Positions 16,001-28,655 are shown, numbered from the stretch's first letter. The stretch: 64,000 nucleotides of DNA from Onchocerca lupi (GCA_028564675.1 JAOVVO010000359.1:16922-80921), one strand, 5' to 3'. Notes: generated from the sequence alone by a model not told the origin. A program made the numbers and translations.

Positions 16001-17034
16001 CTTATGTCTTAGTTCATATATGGATTTAAAAAATTTGCATTTTTTTATTATTCTGACCAAAACGTGGAATTAAAACAGTTTTTGGAGATTGAAAAAAATT
16101 TGCATTTTCCTGTTATTTCGAAAATGATTAACACATATCGTCAAAGTTATAAGCAGGAAATATTCTAGAAATATGCAAAAATATTAGACTTCTTCCTTTT
16201 GCTCATCGCAAGCTTATTTCCAATTTTATAATATTCTCAAACTATACATTGCGGGAAAGAAATTAATAATTAAATTAGCTGGATCAATCACGTCTATATA
16301 AATAAAAATGTAAATGTTCGTTTGTTCAAAATCTCAAATCTTCGAAATTCTTAAACATGCGCCTATTCGAATGCAACGTTGTGCCAAAATTTGAAAACAA
16401 TCGAACAAAAATTTCGAAGAATTTGAAATAATGCATCATATTCGACAGACTTCATCAACAGCCAAGATCCCTCCTTAAAAGTTATGCTAAGAAATGGCAC
16501 AGAAGCGATCAGACGAATTGTAGCAAAATTTCCTTCTGTTCGGTTGAAGAAGCGAGTCGAGAAGTGTGAGTGAAGGAGGCGTGAACGTGCAACTTTGAAT
16601 GTTTGCAGGAACAGAAAGCTTCACTGCCATCTCTTGCATACTTTACAAATCCATATTTAGCGACATACACATATACATACATAATCTACACATCGTTGTC
16701 TGTATGTCTCCTTGACTACGTGCAAAAAGTGCACATTAATTCGGAATGTCGTCATCCAGACATTCTGAAGTACACATGAGAATTATCTTTTCATCTTAGA
16801 AGTTTCAATAGTATTGAATGAAGATCCTGTGACTCACACAACATTGTATGATTCATCAACATCGATTGGAATCAGTTGACATTCTTCCATCCATTGCAAA
16901 AATAAAATTGAAATTATAAATAAACGAGTGGGAAGTTTGATGGAGAAACCAACTGAATGGCAAAGAGACTGACGCAAATAAGCTGCGGCACTAAATTTCG
17001 ATTGGCGACCATTCCTCTCTTCCGATACGCTCAT
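1005..17034 (-). CDS. anc-1: ANC-1/nesprin-like protein, N-terminal CH-domain part
   Basis: Giant KASH-family linker; the N-terminal tandem calponin-homology domains bind actin and connect nuclei and organelles to the cytoskeleton (known for the family). Exons read on the minus strand: 17034-16838, 10850-10724, 8047-7952, 7532-7356, 7234-7047, 6742-6601, 6399-6154, 5817-5708, 4349-4160, 3475-3197, 3064-2992, 2645-2506, 2366-2181, 1990-1775, 1568-1362, 1166-1005. All phases join. CH1 (about residues 95-205) begins with QKKTFTKWVNYHL and includes DLFEDLKDGVLL. CH2 (about 243-352) contains KSWRDGIAFNALIHRIKPEL and LLDVEDM. The rest is charged helical sequence like spectrin repeats. The 66-residue first exon is joined only by its GTGAGT donor and matching phase; Met at 10828 is an alternative start. 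The last exon either ends at TAA 1007-1005 (911 aa) or is spliced at AAG|GTTCAA (exon end 1014) to exons left of the window. No KASH domain is visible. Confidence 0.85.
8048..10723 (-). other. Long anc-1 intron inside CH1
   Basis: This 2.7 kb intron separates the exon carrying the CH1 start (ending in HLET) from the exon beginning HSSSELVEDLF. It is AT-rich and I saw no nested gene, RNA gene or recognisable mobile element in it. Confidence 0.6.
15079..15121. repeat. Hairpin-forming inverted repeat
   Basis: The inner arms CTAATACTTATTT and AAATAAGTATTAG are perfectly complementary around a 2-base loop. Outer CAGAT and ATCTG also pair, so the whole 43 bp can fold back on itself. A T-run follows on the plus strand. 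It lies within the first anc-1 intron. Confidence 0.75.
15636..15660. repeat. CT microsatellite
   Basis: A pyrimidine tract, mostly CT dinucleotides, in the long first anc-1 intron. It creates a spurious Arg/Glu-rich open frame on the opposite strand. Confidence 0.7.
16293..16440 (+). mobile_element. Fragment of TIR/Helitron-like repeat
   Basis: The segment begins TCTATATAAATAAAAATGT, then AAATGTTCGTTTGTTC. The same start sequence opens the repeats at about 28656, 44823 and 45118. It also shares the downstream 'ATTCGAATgcaacgtt' type block with them. Only the beginning of the element is recognisable. The family assignment (Helitron/Helentron-like versus MITE) is inference. Confidence 0.5.
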
Positions 17035-18673
17035 CGCCCCTATTTCCCGCCAAAATTATTCATTTGAAAAACTTCACGCCTGCGAATCGGACAAATCAAC
17101 CATTTTTCACGCGGGATATCTATCGATCATTCAGTTGTCAAAGGCCAATCGATGACAGAGGACGGCTAAACTCCTCTTCAAACAAATTGTTACATTATTC
17201 ATCACAGAAGAGAGCAGAAAATATAACTCATTATATTCAAATCTGAACTATTGCACAGAACGGATGTAAGATGAATTCTTTTATATTACAGTCAAATTCA
17301 GAGGATAACCACTAAAATGACAATGGTCTTGATAGATTCTGTTCTAGAAATATGATATGGAATCCAGTATCGTATTTGCTAGATTTAATAAATGAATGTA
17401 TCTTGAATCATCTCCTGAAAATTTTTGGTAGCCCTACTGTATAGGTAAGGTATTTTCATCATTCATAGCTTTATTTTGCATAGAAAAATTGAGCCACAAG
17501 AAAAAAAATAAGCATTTTCGTGCTCTTTCACAACATAGATGGATTCACACTTAATTTCTTGGTTTCGTTCATCTAGCATCCAAAATTAGAGACAATAAAT
17601 AAACGACATTTAATTAATGTGCTTTTCATAAAAAGAAGTTACCTCATCCCTTTTTCGGCACAAACTTCATCGAAAATAAAAAACTTATTCTCTCCAGATC
17701 ATCGATTTCATCAATCTCTGTTAGTCCAATTGAACAGATCCAAATGAACTTTTCACAATTTTTTTTTAGTAATTGTAACAGAACGCAATGTCACTTTATT
17801 ATCTCATTGCTTAATTTATCACGGGCAGCATGTAATGGCTAGCAACTGTCAAATCAATCAATAACAAACTCTCTTTAAACTTCCTTATCTCAGCGCGTCA
17901 ACACAATATTTTCTAATGGTTTAGCTTTCGTTAAAATATAACATAGAGATTGACTAGAATAGTACATAAAACAAAATAAAACATGAAAGGAAGCGATTAA
18001 GAAGAGCAATACAATTTAGTGAAATAAAAGTATATCACAGCTGTTCACAACAAACGTAGTTTAATGTAGTAAAAAATTAGAAAAACCCGAGAACTGCACG
18101 ATCTCGCATAGATGACAAGCACATTCATCTCATCTGCACAAATAAGAAGAGCATTTCACAAAACATGAATGAAAATAAATTAAATTGCGATTAATTTGAG
18201 TAATAAAACTAGCGAACCAATGAAAGGCACGGTTAAAGAAGGAATTTCAAATTATATATATTTTAAATTAAATAGGCAAGCAAATAACTCTTTCACTATT
18301 CCACGCCACATAAATCCTGTCTTTACATCGAAAATATGCAGTGGAAAAAATATAAAAGGAAGAAAAGACACTCCATTATTTGTACTTATATTGTCAGAAA
18401 AATTGCGATTTAAAATAAAAAGAAACAATTAAAAAGGAACTGGAACTTGAATGACCAGCAAAAAATTCATTTCAATAAATACGATAAAAAGATAAAGGCA
18501 AGACATGATAATATGCAGGATATGAATCCATTATCTATAACCATAACCAGCCCCATGATCAATATTTTTCATAGGCAGTAAAATCATAATAAAACATAAT
18601 ACAACATAATACCGACTCAAACCAATTACAAAAAATCATTGAATAAGAAACAAATAAATCCCAAAATTTCTGT
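17035..18673. other. Intergenic region anc-1 / GMPPA
   Basis: 1.6 kb between the proposed first exon of anc-1 and the stop of GMPPA; both genes run on the minus strand. The part next to anc-1 (about 17035-17200) is less AT-rich and is the likely promoter side. No convincing gene was found; the plus-strand frame at 18196-18432 lacks homology or splice context. Confidence 0.5.
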
Positions 18674-21600
18674 TCAGAGTATAATCTGATTTTTGTAACT
18701 TGATGTGAGTTCTTTGTATGGCAGAACAATGGAATTTAGGATAACCGTTTCAGCAGGAACGTGAACATCGGAACCAAGAATAGTTAATGACGGATTAAGA
18801 CGGCCATCAATGTTGAACAACGGTTTATTGTCCAGTTTAGCAAACGGAATGTTTGGATTTGGGGAAATTGGTGTACCTTCTATACGTGCCCATGCGCCAA
18901 CAACACTGCGCCATCCGATTACTGAATGTAATACACAGGCATGCTCGTTGATTACTGCTTCGGCTAGAACAATAGTTTCACGAACACGAACACCGGCTGC
19001 AATTTTGGCCTTTGCACCAATACTCACATTCGGACCTATTTTTGCAGTTGGATCAATCTGCAGTAAAAATCCATTCAGAAAAATCTGAAGCTTTTTGACA
19101 ATTAAAAAAAAAATAATTCCATGAAAAGGTCCGAAAATTACTTGAAGATATAAATGTTTGTGATTAACTTCGCTTTTTTAATGCCATATTCAACTTGCAC
19201 ATGTGACGCGGAATGACAGAGATTATACAAAGCTATACGACATATTTCCAGTTTTTTATAAATTATGAATAACTAGAACTAGAAGGCCCTAATTAAATTA
19301 AAACTGACTATAGTTCTCTTCAAACAGATTAACAGACACTGTCGGAATAATCGAAAAAAGGGTTCATATTAATGTTAAATAGAATAATTTTATCTTTTCT
19401 TTTCTTATTTTATTTCGTAAGAATTTGATGTATAATAGATGTCTGTTAAAATTGTTAAGAAACTGGATGATTTATTATAACGTTGTAAGGACTAAAGTCC
19501 AGACGTAATCTCGGCACTATTTGAAACTATCATATTGTTTGAATTTGATTGATTATGTCTTAACTTTTTCTTGCAAGTGCAATGATGCCCACAAATGTGG
19601 ACTTTAATTACCTAAATTTGAGTGTCATGGTTTTACAACATTCAAGTTCGCGATAGATGCGATATCCTACTGTCGGAAAAATCTGAAGGATATAATTCAT
19701 ATAAACAGGTAATGTTAAAGGTCAAGAAACGCGGAAATAATTTCAAATGGACCAACAAGCTGATAAATATATTTCCACAAAAAAGCTCCGATTAACAGAT
19801 GAACAAACAGGTTGATCAATCAAGCGGTGACACATTGGAGATCAGGAGAAGAGAAGGAATCTCGAAAGGATTTAAAGGATTTGGATTTGGAGCAGGATCA
19901 ATGTGTTTGCCTACAACAGTTTAGCTACAGTTTCTACACCAACGCAACTACAGTTCTACAACGATAGGGATCGACACATCTATAGCAACAATTCGACAGT
20001 CCAACATGGCACGAGCAGCAATGCAGCAGAAAATCACTGTTAATACTCTTTCATTATTTATCATGTATTGTTCATTTACTGTTTATTATTGTATAATATG
20101 ATATTGTATATAATATCGTATCGCCCAATAAAGCCTATTGTTGTCCTTGCCGAGTCACAATAGCAACAAGAATCCATTTACACACCAAATAATACAAACT
20201 CAATCAGATTTTTTCCCAACAATTACCACCAGTGAATGCATTATAATAAATGCGAATGAATGCTTAATTCTAATAATCCTAATAACGATGTGTTCGGCCA
20301 ATACTACCTCATTGTACTAGTGAATTCTACAGAAAATTTCTGGGAAAGATTAATTAAAGCAAATAAAAGAAAAAAAAAATAATAATCAAGGAAAAATACG
20401 AAAAAAAAAAAAATTAGCTCAAATTAGTAAAAATTAACCTCAGCAGTAGGATCGATAAAAACGTCGCCAACTATTTGTGCCCTATCATGACACAGTCGTG
20501 ACGGGTCGGAAGCATGATATAAACGTAAATAATGGCGATTTGCATAAAGTACTGCACTGGAAAAAAAATTGCACAAAGTGTTGCATGTTTTTTTTTTTTT
20601 AATTTAAATCAACAGTAACTTATTAATGCTGATAAGATATATTAAAATACATGAAAAAAAAAAAAGAAAAAACAAAGTTTCATTCAAAGACCTCAATAAT
20701 TATTTCTTGGAATATAAATCTTACGCTGCAGTTTTTGTTTGACTCCACCAACGTTTCGTGTTCAATGCATAGAGAACGGATTCCGAAGCCATCTGTGGAA
20801 AAATTTCTGTTTCAAACCAAATCTAAAGTCATCGAAATTTGAATGGTGAATTAAAAATTTTTAAACAGGAAAAGATCTAGAAACCTACAGCATAATCAAA
20901 TAAAGAATAAGGTATTGGAGAAATCAAAAATATATAAATTTTCACCAGACTTTGGTCTAAGCAATAGATTTGCTATTACTATGCATAGTCTGCAGGATAT
21001 GATTTTGATGAAGTTATAAAGATACACATACTTGCTTCATATCCGAACAATTGCACGCTTTACCAATCCTTTCAATTACACTTGCATGTAATAAATAAAC
21101 ACCACAGGAAATGTATTGTGATACAAAAGTCGTTGGTTTGTCAACATAGTGAAGAACCTGAAAAAAAATTTGACTTTGCTGCAATAAAATTTTTCTAGGA
21201 TTTGAATAATAAAAATTTCCAAATTTTGTATATTCTACCTTCATGAAATAGCTGTATATTTCTTAAAAAATCTCAATTTCGCGATAGTAGTTGAGTGGTT
21301 ATTACTATCACTATTTTATTTCACAGATTAACCTTGCCATTCGGATCGATTACGACAGAACCATAGTTGATGGACTGTTCACGGGTGGCCTCGGTTGTAA
21401 GTAGTAATCCATGAGCGTTGTGTTTCATGGTCAGTTCATGGGCCATTTCGGCAATCGGCAAATCACCACAAACATCAGCATTAAGCACAAATATTGCATT
21501 TGGATTATTCTCAAGCAAGATTGATCGAAAATGATACAAACCACAAGCTGTGCCTAGTGCTTCAGGTTCTTCTAAGTATCTGAAATGAAAAAAAATTTTT

Positions 21601-22701
21601 ACATTTTCTTGTTGCTATTCCAATTCCCACTTGGAAAAATCGAAAAAATTAATTATTGTAGTAATTGAAATCGAGATGTTTTAGGATATAAACTGTTCTT
21701 AATTAAATTCAAGAAAAACTTTCCTTTTCATCCTTTTCAATTTCTTTTAAAAATAAGTGAAAAGTTGGTTAAAAGGTGGTTTTAAGATCCGAGAAGAACA
21801 TAGTATAAATTTATTTTACGGAATCAGAATTAAGTAATTTATATATGTTTCAAATCGAAAATATTGTCATATGAAAAAAGTAAACAAATAACAGAAACTT
21901 ACTTGATTTTAATGCTATATGTTTCCATACATTTTTGGATGAAATCGTAAAAGTATTTCGCCGGATAGAATCCAATTAAATAAATTTCCGTTATGGCGCC
22001 CAACTAAAACTAAAACCATGTCTTGATATCAATGAAATTTTAAAAACCTTTACAAAATTTCAAGTTTTTCATTTACATCGACAAATAAAAGAAACCGATA
22101 TATTTCTGAATTTTATATGAATATATAACTGTATTGTACAGCATTTCAAATTCAAGAAATTTATACAAGCTTTGTGTGCGTTATATACAGGAGATATCTA
22201 ATAATAATGTGTGTAACATGTAATGGTGCTTAAAATATCTCAAAGATACCGTTATAGTATGTTAAACATTGTTGTAATAATTAGATGCGGGATTATGAAA
22301 TTAAAACTTACTTTTGAAAGCTGTTCAATATGATGTTCGATTAGCGGTACCCCAGCAATCGGAAATAGCGGTTTTGGAAGTTGTAGTGAGAGTGGTCGAA
22401 AACGTGTGCCTGAATCCAGATGTAGGAAAATGGATCAGAGACGAAGTGGGCAACGGGAAACAGTATATGCAATAAGTAGAACGGGTAAAAAGAAGAAAAA
22501 AGCGTAAAGCGAAACAAGGACCAGACTTGCAAACAACATTTCAAAGAATTCTGAACTTCAAGAAATTTTATTTTCGATAATGGATGACAAGGGAACTTTA
22601 ATCCGCCTACCTTTTTGTGCACCACCGACAAGAACGACAGCTTTCAAGGTCATCGTCACTGATGACGCCAACTGTGCATCGCCCGAATCTGATCGAGACA
22701 T
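18674..22701 (-). CDS. GMPPA: Mannose-1-phosphate guanylyltransferase regulatory subunit alpha
   Basis: Regulatory partner of GMPPB, the enzyme that makes GDP-mannose from mannose-1-phosphate and GTP for N-glycans, GPI anchors and O-mannose glycans in the cytosol (known for the family). Exons: 22701-22611, 22409-22312, 22003-21903, 21579-21333, 21157-21032, 20792-20725, 20556-20439, 19057-18674; all phases match, giving 410 aa, close to the usual 420. The N-terminal nucleotidyltransferase domain opens with LKAVVLVGGAQKG, then FRPLSLQLPKPLFPIAG, and has FVLNADVCGDLP. The C-terminal third has hexapeptide left-handed beta-helix repeats (IGAKAKIAAGVRV) and the diagnostic end SIVLPYKELTSSYKNQIIL, which separates GMPPA from GMPPB. 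Met1 (MSRSDS) was chosen as the longest start; Met17 (MTLKAVV) matches the usual family start equally well. Confidence 0.95.
19715..20218 (+). mobile_element. LTR-like repeat, copy 1, in GMPPA intron 7
   Basis: About 500 bp that aligns almost end to end with 52645-53139. Shared blocks include the start (caagaaRcgcg), TTTCAAATGGACCAACAAG, a stretch with AATTCGACAGTCCAA, CACTGTTAATAC, a polyadenylation signal AATAAAGCCTAT (AATAAA at 20127-20132) and the tail CCGAGTCACAATAGCAACA. The arrangement resembles a solo LTR with R/U5, but clear TG...CA ends and target duplications were not found. It is antisense to the host gene, so its poly(A) signal should not truncate the GMPPA transcript. It also carries the CTCCGATTAACAGATGAACA block shared with the modular repeats. 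Confidence 0.6.
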
Positions 22702-23447
22702 TGACCTCAATTTTCAGATCTGATGACAGATGTTAGAAAATCCCTCCAAAATTAGGACATTAAAATGCAACCGATGAGAAAAATATACAATAAAATGTAA
22801 CCGGTGAGGAAAATGTGCGAGCACTGACATTATGAGCAGAAGCGTGAGATGTTCGGAAAAAACAGTTCTCTTAAATTTTGGAAATCAAGTGAGCTGAAAA
22901 GTAAAAAATATAAAACTAGTGAACCGCAAAAATTGAATTCCTTGATTTCGATATAGTAAGTGCTATCTCAATTCAGTATCATTATCTTAAATCGTAAAAA
23001 TGAGCATTGAAAAGATTCTTTCCCATATTTTTTATTTACCGAGCATAATTTAATATAGTTGAGAATAGGCGAAAACTTGAAAGTAATTCAAAAAACTGGG
23101 AAATAGATTCACAGCGCAAACCATAAAATATAGGCATATAAACCTTTACATGCAATGTATTTCCTTCAAAAACTAATGTCACGGAACTTTTTATCATAAT
23201 AATTATTTTAAACAATGAAAAATCATAAAAAGTCATTAGCTCCAATAAATAACACGGAAAAAAGACCCACACTACAAAAAAGAAACAGCTCGTTCATAGA
23301 TAGAAAAGAAAAAGAAATGTGTATTAAAATAAATGACCGCTGTAATGAGGAACAACTGCAAAGAATAACTGAAGAAAAATAAAAATTTTTAAATGGGAAT
23401 ATTTTTTTTTGGATTCTTTTCATTCAGAATCCGAGAAAGACACAAAA
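22702..23447. other. Short TFG-GMPPA intergenic gap
   Basis: 746 bp between the TFG stop and the GMPPA start, both genes on the minus strand. AT-rich, no gene seen. The spacing is larger than a typical nematode operon gap but does not exclude co-transcription. Confidence 0.5.
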
Positions 23448-26400
23448 TCAATATCCGGATGGTTGCAACGGAAAACGCATGTGATGCAAAGGCTGTGTAG
23501 CGCGTGCAAATGGATTCGGTGCACCTGGAGCGGCCGAAGCAAATGGCATTGTTGGTGGCACACCAGCTGGTGGATGTGCAACCGATGTTGCTGGTGAATT
23601 ACGTCCAAAACTACCAAGGGGTGCAATTGAAGATGGCGGTGGAGCTATCGAATGTGATGGCATTCCTGAAAAGTAAAGTGTTGAAGAACAATGATTGCTG
23701 AATTATGTTGAATTTTACGAAATTAAGTAAAAGTGGACAAAAAACCTATCGTGATCAACTGGGAATTATTGCCAAAATCTTGATCCATTACGGTTCAGCT
23801 ACATGAGAAAATTTTAGCCAATGATTTGGTGATTCTATACGTAAATTTAGATCCGCTATATCATCCCATGTAAATTTTTTGTTCCAATTAAACATAACAG
23901 ATAGACTGTTAAGTATCATTCCAACCTGCCCCAAAAACTTGTACAATTATATTGTAATGTATTACTTAGTTCTTACAATTCTGCACCATTCTATCGACTT
24001 TTATCAAATAATTTTAGATAAAAGTTAGACTTCATCATTGAAAGACTAAGAATGAAAAAAAAATACCTAGTTGTGAAACTGGTCTTGCTGCTACTGGATT
24101 GAAATTTTGAAGAGTTGCTGGGCTTGCTGAATAGGGCATCTGCTGTGGTGAAGTTTGCGAATGCATTACAGCACTAGCCATTGATATCTGTGAGCCGAAA
24201 GAAGTTGGCGGCGCATCGAATCCAGAAGCCGGTGGCAGGCCAGAACCAGGCATCGATGATGCTGGTAGTCCTAGTACACCGGGCATAGTGGTTGATGAAA
24301 TTTGTAATGGTGCCTGTTGAGATGGTTGCGACAGGACATTAGCACTGCTTGTCATATTGCCAAAAGGTTGTTGTTGATGCTGATGTTGATGGTGTTGTTG
24401 TTGCAGTTGCGAAGCTGAGACACCAAACGATGGTATATTTTGATTTGAGGATAGCATTCCAAAGCGATACTCCGACTGTGGAGCAGAAACTGGTGCATTT
24501 GGCTGTTGTTGCTGTTGACCGAATGCATTCATAGTTGGCAACTGTGTTTGAGATGGCAACGGTGGTAACCCAGTTTGCACTGCACCTGTCGGTGCTGACG
24601 ATACCAAATGAGATGGTACAGCTTGAGATAATAAAGAATTCGGAGCCGGTGCTGGGAGAATTTGATCATTTGCTTCTGAAGAGAACAATTTATCGCCTTT
24701 TATATAATATATTAATTTCAGTATGGAATACAAATCTCATATTTTTCCTGCCAAAACAAGATAATCATGAAATTTGACCTAGACAATTTGTTGCATTTTG
24801 AAAGTAGTAATAGTCAGCATAAAATAGAAGCAAATACATTGCTAAAAGTTAGACAAACCATATTTTGTAATGCTAAGTTAGATTCTAGGCAACTCCAGTT
24901 ATTCAACCAATATGCAAATTAATATGAATTTCTTGATAATTTATAACATAAAACCTACAAGTAACATTCGTGGAAGTTGTATTTGGCATGTAAATAGTTC
25001 AACTATTTAGGAGAAATGAATGATGAAGTAGTTCAAATAATCCCATTAAACCTTCATTTGCAAATGAATTTACCATGCTGTGCAGGAGGAAACGATGAAG
25101 TTATGAGATGAGTACTCGACGATATATCAATTTCGGTGTTTGGTTCACTATGTGAGCCTTCTCTTGATGATGTTGAATGTCCAACTGATTGTGAATTTTG
25201 CATGTCAACTGGGATAGTTGGTGGCAATGATATGCCATCCATCAGCTTTCTTTGAGGAGTATCTTTGCTGGATGAATCAATTTTAGCCGAAAGAGGTGCA
25301 CCATAAGCTGCTGTTAAGTTATTCACCTGAAATTTATCCAGTAATTTTCTACCGAATGATGGAAACGATTTGGAATTTTTGAAGTAATAATAAAAAAGTA
25401 CTAGTAACGAATTTAAAAATCCTGCACCAATTTCTAGAACTACCTGCACTTTAAAAAGAAAAAAAAAGTGAAGAAAAGCGCCCCAAGGTTGTAATTATAT
25501 GGCAATAAAGGCTTCAAATGTCAATTTTCAAAGAGTTAGACTATAAAGCAAGAAATCAGCTTCAATAACTTCAATAAAAATAGCAAAATTTACCTGTTCA
25601 TGGACGGATGGCTGTATTGTTGCAACTGATTCGCTATTTTTCTTTAAATTATCAGTATTATATTCGCTAATGACTTCACATTTATTCATTTTGACACCAG
25701 TCTTAATTGTCTTCAGCGCCTCCAGAACAGAAACTGCTGTATCCCGCACCATTTCTAATTGAGTTTCTAATCTAAAACTAAGCAACTGCACATCATCTTT
25801 CCTTTCAATCCTTACAACTAAGTTTTATTAACCGTTCCACTTAGATAAAAAAGATCACTTAAGAAATTATTATTGACAGATAAGCCCATCATCTAGTATC
25901 CTAACATATTCCATTTCTGATTCATCTATTTTTTAATCAACTGTCCATATCAGAAGCTTTTTTATATAGAACAAATATGACTAAAAATTTGAACAAGTAA
26001 CTTCTTTTCCTGCATCAACCTTACAGTACAAAACATTAACTCATATTTTCTCCTCATTCTCTTCCTCTTCAGCCTTTTCGATATTTTCATCTACAATTGA
26101 TATAACTGATATTCATATTATTTCTTTTCGATATTTTCATCTACAGTTTAGTAAAACTGATATTCATATTATTTATAGAAATAAATCTTAAGAGATATTG
26201 ACTGATTTTTCTAATTTCGAAATAAGTCTTATAAGATAGCTTTAGTCTAAGATAGTACTTACTTCTTCACTTCATTAGAATCAATTTCATCACTTAAAAT
26301 GATTATCGAAAGTTTTGTTTCTGTCTGGAGTGCCAGTAACAAATCAGTATCATCTGCCAAAGTTATATAATCACCATCTGTAATATAAATGCAATATCAC

Positions 26401-26937
26401 AACTAATATAACAGTTCAGATAATTCAGAAGTACACTCCTACTGATGATAAAGCTTTATGATATATAATACTAAACTTCAATTTCCAAAAATAGTCTTTT
26501 AAACTACGTTAATAGTCATTAACTCAAAATTTAAAACTTGGTAGATAAATTCAGGCTTAAAGAGCTGAATGGATTTCTGCACTTACGTACGACTGTGACT
26601 GACAGAAAAGTGTGATCGATCAAAAGGCAAAAAAAAATTTTTGATTTGACTGAAGATTTTATGACAAATGTTCCAATCATAATTACTCCTAAACTGTCGT
26701 CATTGGAAACACTTTGTATGATTTCAAAAATATTGATACACCATCAGAACTCATCCTACCTTCATCTTTATATTTCAACGATATGTTAGTTGAGCTTTGA
26801 AGCTTGAATATTCTTTGCATCATTAAAACAAGATCATTGTATGACATGTCATCGCTATGATGAATAGTCATTTTACGTATATCGCTTCCATATCGCGCCT
26901 TCAACATCGTCGTAACCACCTTACCATTTGATACCAT
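23448..26937 (-). CDS. tfg-1: TFG (Trk-fused gene) homolog, ER-export scaffold
   Basis: TFG oligomerises at ER exit sites and organises COPII carrier traffic (known for TFG-1). Exons: 26937-26760, 26377-26263, 25771-25594, 25326-25074, 24675-24067, 23665-23448; phases match and give 516 aa, near the C. elegans protein length. A PB1 domain fills residues about 7-95. It has the basic-cluster Lys (KARYGSDIRKMTIHH), LVLMMQRIFKL, and the acidic OPCA-like [20 protein letters not shown]. A predicted coiled coil follows (LETQLEMVRDTAVSVLEALK). The C-terminal half is low complexity: Q/P/S-rich with poly-Q and QH runs (about residues 300-400), and an end rich in P, A, H and aromatics (HHMRFPLQPSGY). 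Such a tail is typical of phase-separating scaffolds. The start Met lies directly before the PB1 domain. Confidence 0.93.
26073..26174. repeat. Two-copy tandem duplication in TFG intron
   Basis: A unit of about 52 bp beginning CTTTTCGATATTTTCATCTA and ending GATATTCATATTATTT occurs twice in a row with few differences. It lies in the intron before the third TFG exon. It looks like a recent local duplication with no evident function. Confidence 0.8.
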
Positions 26938-28329
26938 TTTCTATAAACTCGTTTAAATTTTGCAAATTCCCAACGTTTCTATGGTACTTAATCGTGCAAA
27001 CAAAAGCATGATAGGATTTTTACTTTGTTAGATAAAGAAGAGTGCCCAATGTAGTGTCTACTTCTCGAGTAATTTCTGTGCAATTGCTAAAATATTAATA
27101 TCAAAAAAGAATCTTTCATATTAATTGATTAAACGAATTTAAGAATTAAAGAGACTAGAAAAAAAAAAATAAACGTCATCCAAGAAAGAGAGGCAAATAC
27201 TTAAGAATAATAACTGCAATCAATAAAAGAGCTAAAAAATAAAACAGATATCAACCCCTGATAACAAGATGATAACAAATGGGGTGATATTTTTCTGTTG
27301 AACGCACTGTGTAAAACTATGAATGGTGATAGAAGTAATCGATCGTCAGATTTGTCTCATTTCAAACGAGCAAGCAGCAAATTCTTTCAATTTAGAACTA
27401 TTATATTCGAAAAGCGCTTACGTGAACTACGCCCGACACGTCACCTCAAAAACAATATCCACCCTAAACGCAACAGCTTCTTCGGCTCATTCTACTTCCA
27501 CGTCAACTTATGGGTAAACTAAACGTTGACGCAATATGGACGATTCACGCTATGAAAATTACAACCTCCCACCAGAATATTCGTTAAATTATTTAAATGG
27601 AATTAGATTTTGAATCGAATTTATGTATACATCGAATTTAACTTAGTCGGGAGTTTTTAAGATAGTACTTGTACGGTGTCAAATATCTAAAGTAAGGAAT
27701 TAGATTGTATTGAAAAATTTTCATGCTGCAGAAAGCACATTTAAAGTTTAAATAAAACGTATATGTCACTTTCACACGCTGACAATCGAATTTGAATTCG
27801 ACTTGGTTTTTTTTTTTCTAATTTAAATTCGACTTGATTTCTTAATCTTCAAACAGTTCGAGTATCATAATCTTCCGTCTGAAAATTCAGCAAAATTTAT
27901 CACTTTTTTCCATAAATTACGAGTATTTTACAGATTCCAATTCAAAAATTTTGATAATAGAATTAAAGTATAGATCCAGTTAAAACACAAGCATCGTCAC
28001 AAGATCTAATGAGAAGATTAGGATATAAATTTGGACAAAAATGTGAATTTAGATAAGTATTGTAAGCGATTGATAACAAAGGCATTTCCTGTATGTCAGG
28101 AATACAAAGATATGAGCATAGATAAAAACAGAAAAAACATGAGAATTCAATGGGAAATAAATTTAAGGAATGTAAAATCAGTTAAATGATCCACAATATT
28201 GGTAACATTCATTTACAATAAGGAATTTATTTGATTATTTAAATATTTGGAATTTGGTTGGAGTCTTGCGATATCGGAATTCGCGACACCCCCTTCTTTC
28301 CTGATTTTCAATTTGTCGCTCATCATAGG

Positions 28330-28600
28330 TCAACCTCTCTTTGATAGGAGCATTTTGGCGGTAAACATATTTATCATTTTGGCTGGAAACATGTTTACTT
28401 TTCTGTCTATTGTTTTGGTGGCAAACATGTTTATTCTTGTTGATCCACTCGAAACTGTTTTCACGCTTCTCGAATTTTAACATTCCTTGCTTATAACAAT
28501 CTTTCGGAATTTTCCGGCATATATAGATGTGCCTACTTTTTTCTCTCTGTCCGTAAGGATAAACAGGTTTCCCGCCGAAATGCTCTGATTAACAGATGAA
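28330..28600. repeat. AAACATGTTT minisatellite block in both orientations
   Basis: About three degenerate units of the type AAACATGTTTCCCGCCAAAA lie in reverse orientation between 28345 and 28440. One forward unit lies at about 28558-28585, followed by the block 'ctctgattaacagatgaaca'. The same forward unit plus downstream block occurs at about 44985-45045, and related units occur at 52695-52760. The sequence is gene-free; an open frame in it is antisense noise. Confidence 0.65.
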
Positions 28601-28655
28601 CAAAAAGAGGTTAACCAATCATTGATTCACTATTAAATAATAGTGACAAATAATC

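Larger units (their letters stand above)
10851..16837 (-). other. About 6 kb first intron of anc-1
   Basis: The interval between the proposed first exon and the CH1 exon holds no credible coding exon. It contains a 43 bp hairpin (15079-15121), a CT-rich microsatellite near 15636-15660 and a Helitron/MITE-like fragment starting at about 16293. Short open frames here, for example around 11771-12073 and 14106-14383, are compositional. If the first exon is wrong, this stretch is simply upstream flank. Confidence 0.5.

Noticed and set aside
18196..18432. 78-codon plus-strand open frame between anc-1 and GMPPA
   Set aside because: No recognisable domain, no splice partners, and composition like the surrounding AT-rich DNA.
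24349..24777. Plus-strand frames opposite the Q-rich TFG exon
   Set aside because: Shadows of the CAG/CAA-rich coding exon on the minus strand, whose frame and splice sites fit TFG.
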